Positions 17,353 to 26,341 of a DNA stretch of 64,000 nucleotides are shown in pieces; position 1 is the stretch's first letter, and every line of letters begins with the position of its first letter. The stretch is from Paenarthrobacter sp. (GTDB lineage: Bacteria > Actinomycetota > Actinomycetes > Actinomycetales > Micrococcaceae). The DNA is taken from contig JAPSHX010000001.1 of NCBI GenBank assembly GCA_031179305.1, positions 224,643 through 288,642 on the forward strand. The letters are read 5' to 3'. A model generated the notes under the pieces. It ran no database searches and had not been told where the DNA came from. It saw nothing but the letters and a program-made list of their open reading frames with translations. The translations under genes and the position numbers were made by a program.

Positions 17353-20300
17353 ATGGCGTCTATTTCATTGGGCAAAGTCCTGGGTCGAATCCTCGCACGA
17401 ACTAGCGGGCTCGGCCACATCCACCTGCCAGAGGGAATTAGTAGCGAAACTGCAGAGGAGATTGTTCGGTCGGCTAATCGGAACAAAAGTACCAACCCAC
17501 CTTTTGCTCTTTTGGTCACTAATGGTCCAGAGTCACTTCAGGAATTTGACTGCCCACGTGTAAGTCCTTCCCGGACGATTCAATACCGTCAAGGTGATCA
17601 TTTGGCGGTAGTCCACGGAAGGCAACCCGATCTATCATCGTTTGTGCAAGTTTTTCGTGAATTATTTGGGCAAAGTTTTCCTGAGCAGGCTGAGGGGGCT
17701 GTGTCCCTAGGCAAAATTGCACGTGAAATAGTCCAGTCGCTATGTGAGCAATTCGACTTGGATGGCTTGAGCTCGCGCGAAAAATCAAGATGTTCTGACA
17801 TCCTTTTTGGAATTTTGGCAACGCTTTCCACCATTCATTCGCGCGCCGGTGATACAGGGCGGAGCTGGAACTCTGCTTGGTTTGCGCATGTTGATTATGG
17901 GCTCTCCAACCTTCCTAAGATTCTTGGCCAATTGGGCGCGTCTGCGACCAATTTAGAGTTGCCGGAAGCCTTGGATAAGTATGCATATGCATGCTTCGCC
18001 CTCCCGGCCCCGAAGCTTGGAGCCGGAAGGTCATTCCTAGCGTCGGATGCAGGTGCGGTAAGCCTCATGGATGCCCTGACTGAGTCCTGGAGTGACGAAG
18101 ATTCATTCCGCATGAGCATCGCACAGCTGCCGACGCGTCAGGAGGTGAAGGAGGCAGGAGGCAAGCATCCGCTTACCGAATTTGCCCTTGATGACTTTGA
18201 CGACGCAGTGAGCAGTGACGGGAACGCTTGGTTGGGGCTCGTCAAGACAGTTGGTGCCTCGCCTGAAAATATAGAACGGTTCTCGGCTTTAACGGAAGAG
18301 CAGTTCAAGAGCCCTGCTCGCGATGACGAATCACTGACGTTTGACATAGGCCTCAAAGAAGGGGGATCGCTGGCGCTGGATCCTGATCTTCCGGAGAGTC
18401 CTTTTCTCATCCCGCTGGTGTCAGACGGGACAGCCGGTGGGCGTCAACTTCAGTCTGAAATTCTAACGATTCGTATTCCCATTCTGGACCGCCTACACCC
18501 CGACGAGGCTCGGACCTCGGGGCTTACGATACAAAGTCAGCCTGCCAATGTAGCTAACTGGGTTGGGACCGTCGAAGTTTCAGATGACGGTGAACTTCTT
18601 GCGATTGGACGATTTATTAAGCCTCGAGGGAATGGTCGGAGCGCTGCGCCGTTCCGGTTGGTAACCCTAAAGGTGATGTTGCCAAGCGGGGATCCTCTAG
18701 CTACGCGTGTCAGGAATGATCTATCGGCCAAAGCGTACGTCTTTTCAGGGATGCAAACTTTCTTAGCAGCAGCTCCTTTCAAGAAGAGAGGGGGGCTAGG
18801 AAAGATAACGTACCTCGGGCAAATAGAGTGGACACCCGTGCCCGCGATTGATGCCAGCGAGCTGGAGTTCGCTGAGGAATTGCCCGAAGTGCCCGGCGGC
18901 TATCAGGCTTTACTGTGGTCTCCGAATGCTAAAGAGCAGCCGCTTCTGGATGGAGTGGCTCTAAGAGCTCACCCGATTCTGAAAGATTTGTTCGCCCTGC
19001 GCTTCGCCCCGACTGGCGACAATGAGTTCGTGGCAAACAGTTTTACTTTTCGTGTTCGGCCAATAGCTGCAGGGGGTGGACACCAGTCAGCTCTACTGGC
19101 TGCCGCTGTCAAGCAGCAGGTAGTCCCAGATCGCCCTAAACCGGCGACGGAAGGGTCGGTTCGCGGACAAGCGGAGGCCTTCTACGCAAGCCGTCTCGTT
19201 GCGGGAGACACGTCGATTGTCGACGCTCTGGGGCACGTAATGATGCCCAGTAATGAATCAATGCGAGTGGAGGACTCCCGACCGCAAGATCATGGGGCGT
19301 TCATGATGCCCGATGCTGCGCGAGGGGCGCTCGACAGCGTCAGCTATTTCAAAGTCGACGAAGCCTTCGTTCGCGGGGCAGAAGCTGAGAGATTTCGAGA
19401 GGCTTTTCGTGCTTTGCGGGTAGACGAACTTCTTGTCCGTCAAGACGTCCGTGGTGAAGGCGTCGAATTCGAATGGCCCTCACGGACTTCGTGGCGCAGT
19501 CTTTGGGACGATCCAGCCTTGAGCGAGTACTTGGACGCATACAGCGATCTAGTTGTTGCTGCTCGTGCCAGCGGTAGGGACGAGAATCTGTTTTGGGCTG
19601 CCTATCCGATGTCGGTGAGTGCGTGGGACGTCAAGGGCGACAGCGGATGCCAAGCAGTGTTGTTGAGCCCGCTACATCCGATAAGACTGGCCTGGCTGGC
19701 CGGAGCAGAGCATTCGCTCTTTGAGGCCGAAAACTCAGTGGAGCATGCTGGCTCTGTTGAAGGATGGAACCTGCCTCTAGTGGGACCAGGCGAATCAGTT
19801 GCCGGCAGGATGTTGGCGGTCCCTGCTGACTCAGGTGAGGATCAGATCTTTCTCGGTTGGTCCATGATGCTTCCTGCAGCTAAATCGAGACCGAAGAGAT
19901 TATCTCCGCCCGACAGGATAGGAAACGCTGTCACACCCGGGGCGGCCGTTAGCGGCCTCAATGCCACAGCGGTGGATGCTGCCCTCAGATCATTCCGCCG
20001 TATGCATCCACACATTTCGACCCTAACCGTGGACCTCCATGCACTAGATCGCCAGAATCGGTTGACTGAAATAGATGATTCGGTTCTTGCTGTAGCGGAG
20101 GAATGGGGGAATGCCAAGACTGGACGACTTATCGGTGGCGTCAGGGTACTCGATTCCGTTCGGCGTGAGGGACCCGTTCCTAGGGACGCAGTGACGAAGC
20201 TCGTGCGGGAGAACCGCGACATGCTGTTGACATGGTCCAGATACGCTCCCCAAAGCGAGGCGAAGGTATGGTGCAACATCCGTCTCCTCCAGGACTCTGG

Positions 20301-22881
20301 AACTATTGTCCGCGTTGACGGCGGGGGAGCGACCCATGGGGTCTTGGGGGAAGTGCCCCTTCGACGTTTTGAAAGTAGCCTCAATAGGCTAAGTGATAGG
20401 CGAAGCAGCCTCAGCCAACCTGCAGTTCCAAGCACCATGGGATGGAACTCGTTTAGCAGGGCACTTCAAGCCTGCGAGACGGGCGACTCAGCTCCACTGA
20501 TCGAAGCTGCAATGATGCGTCGGGACGTGGCCGATACTACCGCCGATTGGACGGTCATGGGCGAGTCTTTCCTTAGCCCGGCGATCATGGCTGAGCTAAT
20601 GGACACCCACAGCGAGGGCTCGCGCATGCTTTGGGAGTGGCGACCGCCAGTCTTCGAGCGGTCGCCCGATGTCCCTTTCATGGAACGCCGTCCCTTTGTC
20701 TCCATTGCCAAAGTGCCGGATAGCTTCGGCCACGAGCTGGAGAGACTCTTGGCCAAAGCCACGGGTAGGGAAGACACCGCGCAACTCAAGCGTCGGGTTA
20801 TGTCGAGTTTAGGCAGTAGGGGAGTTGGCCTGTCCTCCCTACTATCGATGGGCGGAACTCATGTTGCGGGCGCCATGGGCTTCTACTTGACGTTCGGGCT
20901 TTTTGACGAGGCGGTTTCGGATGGCTCCAATAGGTTTGTTGTTCCGATTGATGCTGCTGATTACTTCCTGCGGACACTATCGGGACAAGCCAACCATGGA
21001 CAGCACCAACGTCGCGCGGACCTGCTATTCATTGAGATGAGGGATGAAGAGCTCATACTTTGTCCCGTCGAGATTAAGTGTTATGGGCTTAAAGGCGACT
21101 CGATCGGATCAAGACTGCCGGCTCCGGGGTCATCTGCACTTGATGAGCCGCTGGATCAGCTCGCGGCCAGTGCGCGGCTACTGGAGAACATTGAGTTCAG
21201 GGCAGCCGCGGTAGAGGGGGCTGACAGGGTTATCTGGATGAACAGTTTGGCCACCCTAGTCGAGACCGCCGCGAGGCTCAGTACCACGCTTGGTTCTCCG
21301 GCAGACTTCGCTCGTCGCCTATCTGCCTTGGTTGACGGACGGATGAAAATCCGTCTGGGTAAGCCCTTACTTACATACCTGCAACACAGTTCGACAACCT
21401 CTGGGGGCGAACACTTCTATGCGGGAGAGGTAGGGACGGACGATGCTCCTGTCCGTGGACTCATAGCAGATACAGCCAAGGTTTTTAAGGCTCTGGAGGG
21501 TTCCGATGCGTCTGTCATTCACGCGTGGAGACAGCTCGTGGATTGGGCCGTGGAGGAACCAAGTGAAGATGGAATTTTAGCTCCCAAAGCATCTCCGGAA
21601 ATGCTGAGTCAGGACCTGGACGAAAGCGCTAATAGTTCGTTCGGAGCCGAAAGCCAGTCTGATGAGGCTCCTGAAGCTGCGCCGCAGACCAGCATTCAGA
21701 CTCAGCTTCCCTCAGTTCCTGCGGCAAGCGCAGCAGCTAGTGAAGTGTCCGGTATCTCAGGGGAGGGTGTTCGAATCAATGTCGGTAATCTCATGGGGTC
21801 AATCGGACACTCTCCGGTTGATTTCTGGCCTAGTAACACAAAGCTCAATCAAATGAATGTCGGCATCGTCGGAGATCTTGGAACAGGCAAGACTGAGCTT
21901 GTGAAGGCCTTGATCGCCCAGATCCGTGAACAGGCGGCGGAAAAGCAGCCATTTGTTCCTACCTCTATGCTGATTTTTGACTATAAAGGAGATTTTCAGA
22001 AAGAGGAGTTCGTGGCTCGGATCGGTGCCGTTGTTCTGGAACCACACGAGATTCCCCTAAATGTATTTATGCCCGTTACGGGGGAGCACTCGCGGCTTCC
22101 TTATCAACAAGCGGCAGCCTTCGTCGACGTCCTCAGAAAAATATACCGAGGCGTCGGGCCGGTCCAATCAAGTCTCCTTAATGAAGCAGTGCGAAATCTT
22201 TACGAGAAGAATTTCAACAGGCCACCGACCCTCGCCGAGGTTAGGGCCGAGTACCTAGAGAAGTCGGGAAATCCTGACTCGGTCTCTTCTATCCTTGATA
22301 GTTTTGTCCTCAGCCAGATATTTAGTTCTGACAGGTCTAAGTTAATGCCGTTTGGAGAGCTTCTGGCTGGCAAAGTCGTGGTGGTCGCTCTTGACCGACT
22401 CGGGCCAGATCAGAGCGCCAAGAACGCCTTAGTTGCTCTGTTCTTGAATCTCTACTACGACAACATGCTGAGGTCGGATCGGCCGCCATTCCAGGGTACG
22501 GACCCACAGCTTCGTTTTCTCAAGTCATTTCTGCTGGTCGATGAGGCCGTCAACATCATGCGCTATGACTTCCAGGTTCTCATGGACCTGATGTTGCAGG
22601 GGCGCCAGTTTGGGTACGGAGTAATGCTGGCGTCCCAGTACCTGTCCCACTTCAAAGAGGGCCGCGAGAATTTTGGACAACCCTTGAGGACTTGGTTTAT
22701 CCATAAAGTCCCCACAGTCAATGCACGGGAGCTCGCGAGTCTAGGCCTGCCGGATCTTGCACAGGACGTGCCTCGACGTATCCCCGAACTACGCCAGCAC
22801 GAGGTCCTGTACAAGTCGCTAGGCTACGACGAGGGTCGATTTGTGCGAGTAAAGCCCTACTACGAGCGATATGGACTTTGA
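17353..22881 (+). CDS. DptH-like giant protein: nuclease-like domain plus HerA/FtsK-type ATPase
   Basis: An 1842-residue protein. The first 1200 residues carry no named domain. At 1223-1242 Asp1223 is followed 17 residues later by E1240-I-K1242 (RADLLFIE ... VEIKCYG), the D...ExK layout of PD-(D/E)XK nucleases. The C-terminus is a HerA/FtsK-like ATPase: Walker A GDLGTGKT (1507-1514), LIFDYKGDF, Walker B LLVDEA (Asp1730) and the stretch LASQYLSHFK, all reminiscent of DptH. An Ala/Ser/Glu-rich linker (about 1415-1475) separates the halves. ATG 17353 has AGGAG at 17344-17348. It probably moves along DNA and cuts, powered by ATP. Codon use is less GC-rich than in flanking genes. Confidence 0.62.
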   Translation: MASISLGKVLGRILARTSGLGHIHLPEGISSETAEEIVRSANRNKSTNPPFALLVTNGPESLQEFDCPRVSPSRTIQYRQGDHLAVVHGRQPDLSSFVQVFRELFGQSFPEQAEGAVSLGKIAREIVQSLCEQFDLDGLSSREKSRCSDILFGILATLSTIHSRAGDTGRSWNSAWFAHVDYGLSNLPKILGQLGASATNLELPEALDKYAYACFALPAPKLGAGRSFLASDAGAVSLMDALTESWSDEDSFRMSIAQLPTRQEVKEAGGKHPLTEFALDDFDDAVSSDGNAWLGLVKTVGASPENIERFSALTEEQFKSPARDDESLTFDIGLKEGGSLALDPDLPESPFLIPLVSDGTAGGRQLQSEILTIRIPILDRLHPDEARTSGLTIQSQPANVANWVGTVEVSDDGELLAIGRFIKPRGNGRSAAPFRLVTLKVMLPSGDPLATRVRNDLSAKAYVFSGMQTFLAAAPFKKRGGLGKITYLGQIEWTPVPAIDASELEFAEELPEVPGGYQALLWSPNAKEQPLLDGVALRAHPILKDLFALRFAPTGDNEFVANSFTFRVRPIAAGGGHQSALLAAAVKQQVVPDRPKPATEGSVRGQAEAFYASRLVAGDTSIVDALGHVMMPSNESMRVEDSRPQDHGAFMMPDAARGALDSVSYFKVDEAFVRGAEAERFREAFRALRVDELLVRQDVRGEGVEFEWPSRTSWRSLWDDPALSEYLDAYSDLVVAARASGRDENLFWAAYPMSVSAWDVKGDSGCQAVLLSPLHPIRLAWLAGAEHSLFEAENSVEHAGSVEGWNLPLVGPGESVAGRMLAVPADSGEDQIFLGWSMMLPAAKSRPKRLSPPDRIGNAVTPGAAVSGLNATAVDAALRSFRRMHPHISTLTVDLHALDRQNRLTEIDDSVLAVAEEWGNAKTGRLIGGVRVLDSVRREGPVPRDAVTKLVRENRDMLLTWSRYAPQSEAKVWCNIRLLQDSGTIVRVDGGGATHGVLGEVPLRRFESSLNRLSDRRSSLSQPAVPSTMGWNSFSRALQACETGDSAPLIEAAMMRRDVADTTADWTVMGESFLSPAIMAELMDTHSEGSRMLWEWRPPVFERSPDVPFMERRPFVSIAKVPDSFGHELERLLAKATGREDTAQLKRRVMSSLGSRGVGLSSLLSMGGTHVAGAMGFYLTFGLFDEAVSDGSNRFVVPIDAADYFLRTLSGQANHGQHQRRADLLFIEMRDEELILCPVEIKCYGLKGDSIGSRLPAPGSSALDEPLDQLAASARLLENIEFRAAAVEGADRVIWMNSLATLVETAARLSTTLGSPADFARRLSALVDGRMKIRLGKPLLTYLQHSSTTSGGEHFYAGEVGTDDAPVRGLIADTAKVFKALEGSDASVIHAWRQLVDWAVEEPSEDGILAPKASPEMLSQDLDESANSSFGAESQSDEAPEAAPQTSIQTQLPSVPAASAAASEVSGISGEGVRINVGNLMGSIGHSPVDFWPSNTKLNQMNVGIVGDLGTGKTELVKALIAQIREQAAEKQPFVPTSMLIFDYKGDFQKEEFVARIGAVVLEPHEIPLNVFMPVTGEHSRLPYQQAAAFVDVLRKIYRGVGPVQSSLLNEAVRNLYEKNFNRPPTLAEVRAEYLEKSGNPDSVSSILDSFVLSQIFSSDRSKLMPFGELLAGKVVVVALDRLGPDQSAKNALVALFLNLYYDNMLRSDRPPFQGTDPQLRFLKSFLLVDEAVNIMRYDFQVLMDLMLQGRQFGYGVMLASQYLSHFKEGRENFGQPLRTWFIHKVPTVNARELASLGLPDLAQDVPRRIPELRQHEVLYKSLGYDEGRFVRVKPYYERYGL

Positions 22882-22944
22882 TCAGCATGCAGGTTCGGGG
22901 CGCAACCAAGGATCTCAGCCTAGCTCTGGCACAATGTATCAGTG

Positions 22945-24327
22945 ATGAAGTTCGTTGACCTGTTTTCGGGTTGTGGTGGTCTCTCGTTAGGCATGGAGCG
23001 CGCGGGGGGTGAGCTCGTCGCGGCCGTTGAGAAGTCGGACATGGCTGCCCGCACTTTTTTCCACAACTACGTCGACGATGTATCAGACATGCGTGTATGG
23101 CAGCAGTACTTGCAGCGAAGCCTTCGGCGTCAATTCGAAGGTAAGGTCATTGTGAGTGAGCTTGCTAACGTCCTCGAGGATGATGATCTCATCAGGAGGT
23201 TCCGGGAGGATGATCTGGACGCCGTCGTCGGTGGCCCTCCGTGTCAGGGATTCTCTCTTGCGGGTCGACGGCGTAAGGACGATTTGCGGAATCGGTTGGC
23301 ATGGGAATATTTGGACTTCGTTGAGCGAACGGCTCCAAAGACTGTCGTTATCGAGAACGTCGTAGGTATGAGCCAGAGCTTTGTGAAAGGTGAGGAGTCG
23401 TCCTTCTCGCAATTGCAGACCGCCCTAACTCGCATTGGCCCAGGTTACGAAGTTCAGGCAGTTCGAGTCAACGCTCTGCACTATGGCGCGCCTCAGTTCC
23501 GTCCTCGGCTGATGCTCATTGCTCTTCGGAAGGACCTCGCTCGAAAGCTCAGCGTAGAAGCAAAACCCGGCATCTGGAAGTCCGACTTCGCGGATCTGGT
23601 GAATGACGTTCCGGCTCTTGCGCCCGAGCCTACGACAGTCTCGGGTCATGCCTTCACGGTCCGTGACGCCATCGCGGATCTGCCTGGATGGGAGGGCACG
23701 CACCGCGGGCGAAACGCAGAATATTTGGAAGCCCTACAACAGGCAGATGCGGCTGTACGTCCTAAATCCAAAGCGTACTCAGCCGGACTTCCGAACCAGA
23801 CTCCGCGTCGTCATACAGACATGGTCGTCACTAGGTTCTCTTTCTACCGGATGATGGTAAGCCACCGAATTGATCAACGACTCCTTATACAGATGAGCGG
23901 ATTGGACGCTGAAGACCAACGAACCATAGCCAAGCATGCTCTTGCTGGCGTCAAACCGCCTCTTGAGCTGCAGAGCTCTAATAGACCCTATAGCACACGG
24001 ACTATCAGTTCCTTGGACGAACTAGTGGACCTCGCGCTTGAACTTGTAACCCGGAAGCACAGCCAGAAGGTCCTTCAGGCCGGCGAGCCTAGCCGGACCG
24101 TGGTTACTCTTCCCGACGATTACGTTCATCCCATGCAATCAAGAATTTTCACTGTTCGAGAGTTAGCTCGGTTTCAGGGCTTCCCGGATTCATTTGAGTT
24201 TCTCGGGAGGGAGACGACCGGTGCGCATCGGCGGAAGCTGGAGGTTCCGCAGTATACGCAGGTGGGTAACGCGGTCTCGCCGTGGCAATCCCATGCCGTA
24301 GCCAAACTGCTCACAAAGATTCTGTAG
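22945..24327 (+). CDS. DNA (cytosine-5-)-methyltransferase
   Basis: A 460-residue C5-cytosine methyltransferase with the motifs in order: I (FVDLFSGCGGLSLG at the N-terminus, SAM binding), IV (GGPPCQGFS, catalytic Cys100), VI (ENV), VIII (PQFRPR) and X (QVGNAVSP near the C-terminus). The target-recognition region lies at about 250-370 and predicts nothing about sequence specificity. A GTG three bases upstream is an alternative start. It follows the Dpt-like operon by 60 bp and precedes a Vsr gene, so it likely supplies the self-mark for this locus. Confidence 0.92.
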   Translation: MKFVDLFSGCGGLSLGMERAGGELVAAVEKSDMAARTFFHNYVDDVSDMRVWQQYLQRSLRRQFEGKVIVSELANVLEDDDLIRRFREDDLDAVVGGPPCQGFSLAGRRRKDDLRNRLAWEYLDFVERTAPKTVVIENVVGMSQSFVKGEESSFSQLQTALTRIGPGYEVQAVRVNALHYGAPQFRPRLMLIALRKDLARKLSVEAKPGIWKSDFADLVNDVPALAPEPTTVSGHAFTVRDAIADLPGWEGTHRGRNAEYLEALQQADAAVRPKSKAYSAGLPNQTPRRHTDMVVTRFSFYRMMVSHRIDQRLLIQMSGLDAEDQRTIAKHALAGVKPPLELQSSNRPYSTRTISSLDELVDLALELVTRKHSQKVLQAGEPSRTVVTLPDDYVHPMQSRIFTVRELARFQGFPDSFEFLGRETTGAHRRKLEVPQYTQVGNAVSPWQSHAVAKLLTKIL

Positions 24328-24477
24328 CAGCATCGGTTGTTTGTAGATGTGGAACGCCGTGGATCTGATCATCAGGCCTCCAACTTTTTCCGTCAGAGTC
24401 CCGGGTGCAGGCGTCAAACAAACACTGAACGGATTTTTCAAAACGCCATTTGCCCGGCGTGGTCTTACTATTGATCC

Positions 24478-24888
24478 ATGGTGGACTTCATGAGTCCCGA
24501 GCAGCGAAGTGCCCACATGGCGAAGATTCGAAGCAAGAACACCAAGCCGGAGCTCGTGCTGCGAAGGCTGCTGCATGGCGAAGGATTTCGCTACCGACTT
24601 CACGGCCGTCAATTGCCTGGCAAACCCGATCTGGTGTTTCAAGCCCGAAAGAAAGTCATTTTCGTAAATGGCTGTTTCTGGCATGGACACGATTGTCATG
24701 TCGGAAAGCGTCTGCCTAAATCCAATACGGAATTTTGGCAAGCGAAGCGACTTCGAAACCAGGAGCGAGATCGCGACCAGAGGCTCCAACTTGTGGCTTC
24801 AGGCTGGCGCTATCTCGATGTCTGGGAGTGCGAAATCTTAGCGGACGCAAGTCTCCTGAAGCGCGTGTCCGAGTTCTTGCGGAACTAG
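24478..24888 (+). CDS. vsr: Very short patch repair endonuclease (Vsr)
   Basis: A 136-residue Vsr protein. It has the N-terminal SPEQRSAHMAKIRSKNTKPE segment (Glu25), catalytic Asp51 in GKPDLVF, and the signature VNGCFWHGHDC (His69, zinc ligands Cys66, His71, Cys73), with Cys118 completing the zinc site. Vsr nicks beside T in T:G mismatches created by deamination of 5-methylcytosine, so its presence argues that the upstream methyltransferase makes 5mC. An ATG at codon 5 is an alternative start. It is the last gene of the island; 24889-25013 holds nothing recognisable. Confidence 0.93.
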   Translation: MVDFMSPEQRSAHMAKIRSKNTKPELVLRRLLHGEGFRYRLHGRQLPGKPDLVFQARKKVIFVNGCFWHGHDCHVGKRLPKSNTEFWQAKRLRNQERDRDQRLQLVASGWRYLDVWECEILADASLLKRVSEFLRN

Positions 24889-25013
24889 GCTTTTGGCAGG
24901 GGCGGCTGCTGATAAGTGATTGGGCGGCTGAACGGCATACACGGAGGACTCGAGCCTGCGTAACAGGTTCATAAACGCGTGTCCTCTATCAAAGGTTTAT
25001 CACCCATCCCGGC

Positions 25014-25160
25014 TGGCTTCCGCAAGCCTGCGCCGCAGTTGGAGCTTGGGCAAGCTAGAGACTGCTCCGACCGGACGTTTGGTGGGGTCGCCCCGGCAGG
25101 TGGGGCCGTCGTCGTCGACGTTCTTCGTGGGCCGTTGTTTCGCAAGGCGTCCTACGGAAG
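25014..25160. repeat. Duplicated fragment: permease 3' end and spacer (copy 1)
   Basis: This stretch closely matches 30375-30520: both run through the last codons of the permease (GFRKPAPQLELx), then through the same non-coding spacer. Here the permease stop has been lost (GLGQA-like ending without a stop) and the rest of the permease is absent. It is the left edge of a large direct duplication that resumes at the downstream DHFR, hydrolase and monooxygenase remnants. Confidence 0.75.
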
Positions 25161-25204
25161 GCGCGGGTTGATGCCGTCGCCGGGGTGACGACGGGCAGAG
25201 GAGA

Positions 25205-25481
25205 AGGAGCCTCGCATTGGACTCATTCGCACCGACCTGTTCGACACGCTCGACCGCGTTGCGCAAGCGTCGGACGACCGAAGAGGATCCGGCCGACTGT
25301 TTTGCGTATGGCGGCTGGCAGGCGCCTCTGTTCGACGACGCGGTCGGCGAACAGGTCGAATCCGGGATGGCGGGGATGGACGCACTGCTTCTTGGGCGCC
25401 AAACCTTCGACATCTATGCCGGGTACTGGCCGCACCAGGATGGCGGCCTAGCGCAGCTGTTCAACGCATCCCGAAATATGC
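25205..25481 (+). pseudogene. DHFR/RibD-C family protein, 5' half (interrupted by the IS)
   Basis: A broken gene of the dihydrofolate-reductase-fold (RibD C-terminal) family. It begins in one frame with GLIRTDLFDTLDRVAQAS and shifts into another for FAYGGWQAPLFDDAVGEQVE and LLLGRQTFDIYAGYWPHQDG. The reading frame ends at the IS21 left end. The 3' half continues at 28069, on the far side of the element. These proteins are NADPH-dependent reductases of unknown substrate. Confidence 0.7.
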
Positions 25482-25594
25482 TGAGTATTTGAAGGTTTGG
25501 AAGCCATTCGATATTGCCTTTCGGGGTCAGTGATATTGCCGGTGGGGGCCAGTAGCCGGGGTTGTGGGGGCCGCTGGCCCCCACCGACGTTTTC

Positions 25595-26341
25595 TTACTG
25601 CTTCATGGTGGCGTGTTGGCGCATGTTGTGGTTACCGGTGTCGACCCAGATGGTGTTGTGCACGATGCGGTCCATGATCGCATCGGCGTGGACTCCGGAG
25701 CCGAGCCGTTGATGCCAGTCTTTCTTGGCGTACTGGGTGCAGAACACAGTTGAGGCTGTGTCATACCGGCGTTCCAGCAGTTCCAGGAGCATGCTGCGCA
25801 TGCCCTCGTCGGGGTGGTCGAGAAGCCATTCGTCGATCACGAGCAGGGTGAAGGCCGCGTACTTGTTCAGGAATTTGGTTTGTCCCTGTGGCTTGTCCTT
25901 TGCCAGCGCCCAGGATTCCTCAAGGTCTGGCATGCGGACGTAGTGGGCCCGGATCCGGTGCTGGCAGGCCTGCTTGGCCAGGGCGCACCCCAGGTAAGAT
26001 TTCCCGGATCCGGTGAATCCCTGCAACACGACGTTCTGCTGCCGTTCGATGAACGAACACGTGCCGAGTTGGGCGATCACGTTCCGGTCCAGACCACGCT
26101 CGTCCACGAGGTCAAGCCGGCGCAGATCCGCGCCCGGGTAGCGTAGCCCGGCGCGCCGGATCAACCCCTCGACCTTGGCGTGGTTGAACCCGGAGTGGGC
26201 CTCGTCGACGACCAGCCGGAGCCGTTCCTCGAAGGCCATGCCGAGCACGAGCGTCTCGTCCTGGGCCTCGAGCGCCTCCAGCATTGGGGCGGCACCCATC
26301 TCACGGAGCTTGCGTTTGGTTTCGATATCGATCCCGCTCAC
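25595..26341 (-). CDS. istB: IS21-family helper ATPase IstB
   Basis: A 248-residue IstB ATPase, an AAA+ protein related to DnaC. Walker A is GFTGSGKS (about 108-115), Walker B is LLVIDEW, and a CTQYA sensor-like segment follows. IstB binds DNA at the target and stimulates the IstA transposase. It overlaps istA by 4 bp, as is usual for the family. The length matches intact family members. Confidence 0.92.
   Translation of the reverse strand: MSGIDIETKRKLREMGAAPMLEALEAQDETLVLGMAFEERLRLVVDEAHSGFNHAKVEGLIRRAGLRYPGADLRRLDLVDERGLDRNVIAQLGTCSFIERQQNVVLQGFTGSGKSYLGCALAKQACQHRIRAHYVRMPDLEESWALAKDKPQGQTKFLNKYAAFTLLVIDEWLLDHPDEGMRSMLLELLERRYDTASTVFCTQYAKKDWHQRLGSGVHADAIMDRIVHNTIWVDTGNHNMRQHATMKQ

Noticed and set aside
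13468..24888. Complete Dnd, BREX or DISARM system
   Set aside because: No DndB/C/D/E, no PglZ or BrxC/PglX, and no DrmA/B/C are present; only the trio resembling DptFGH with a cytosine methyltransferase.
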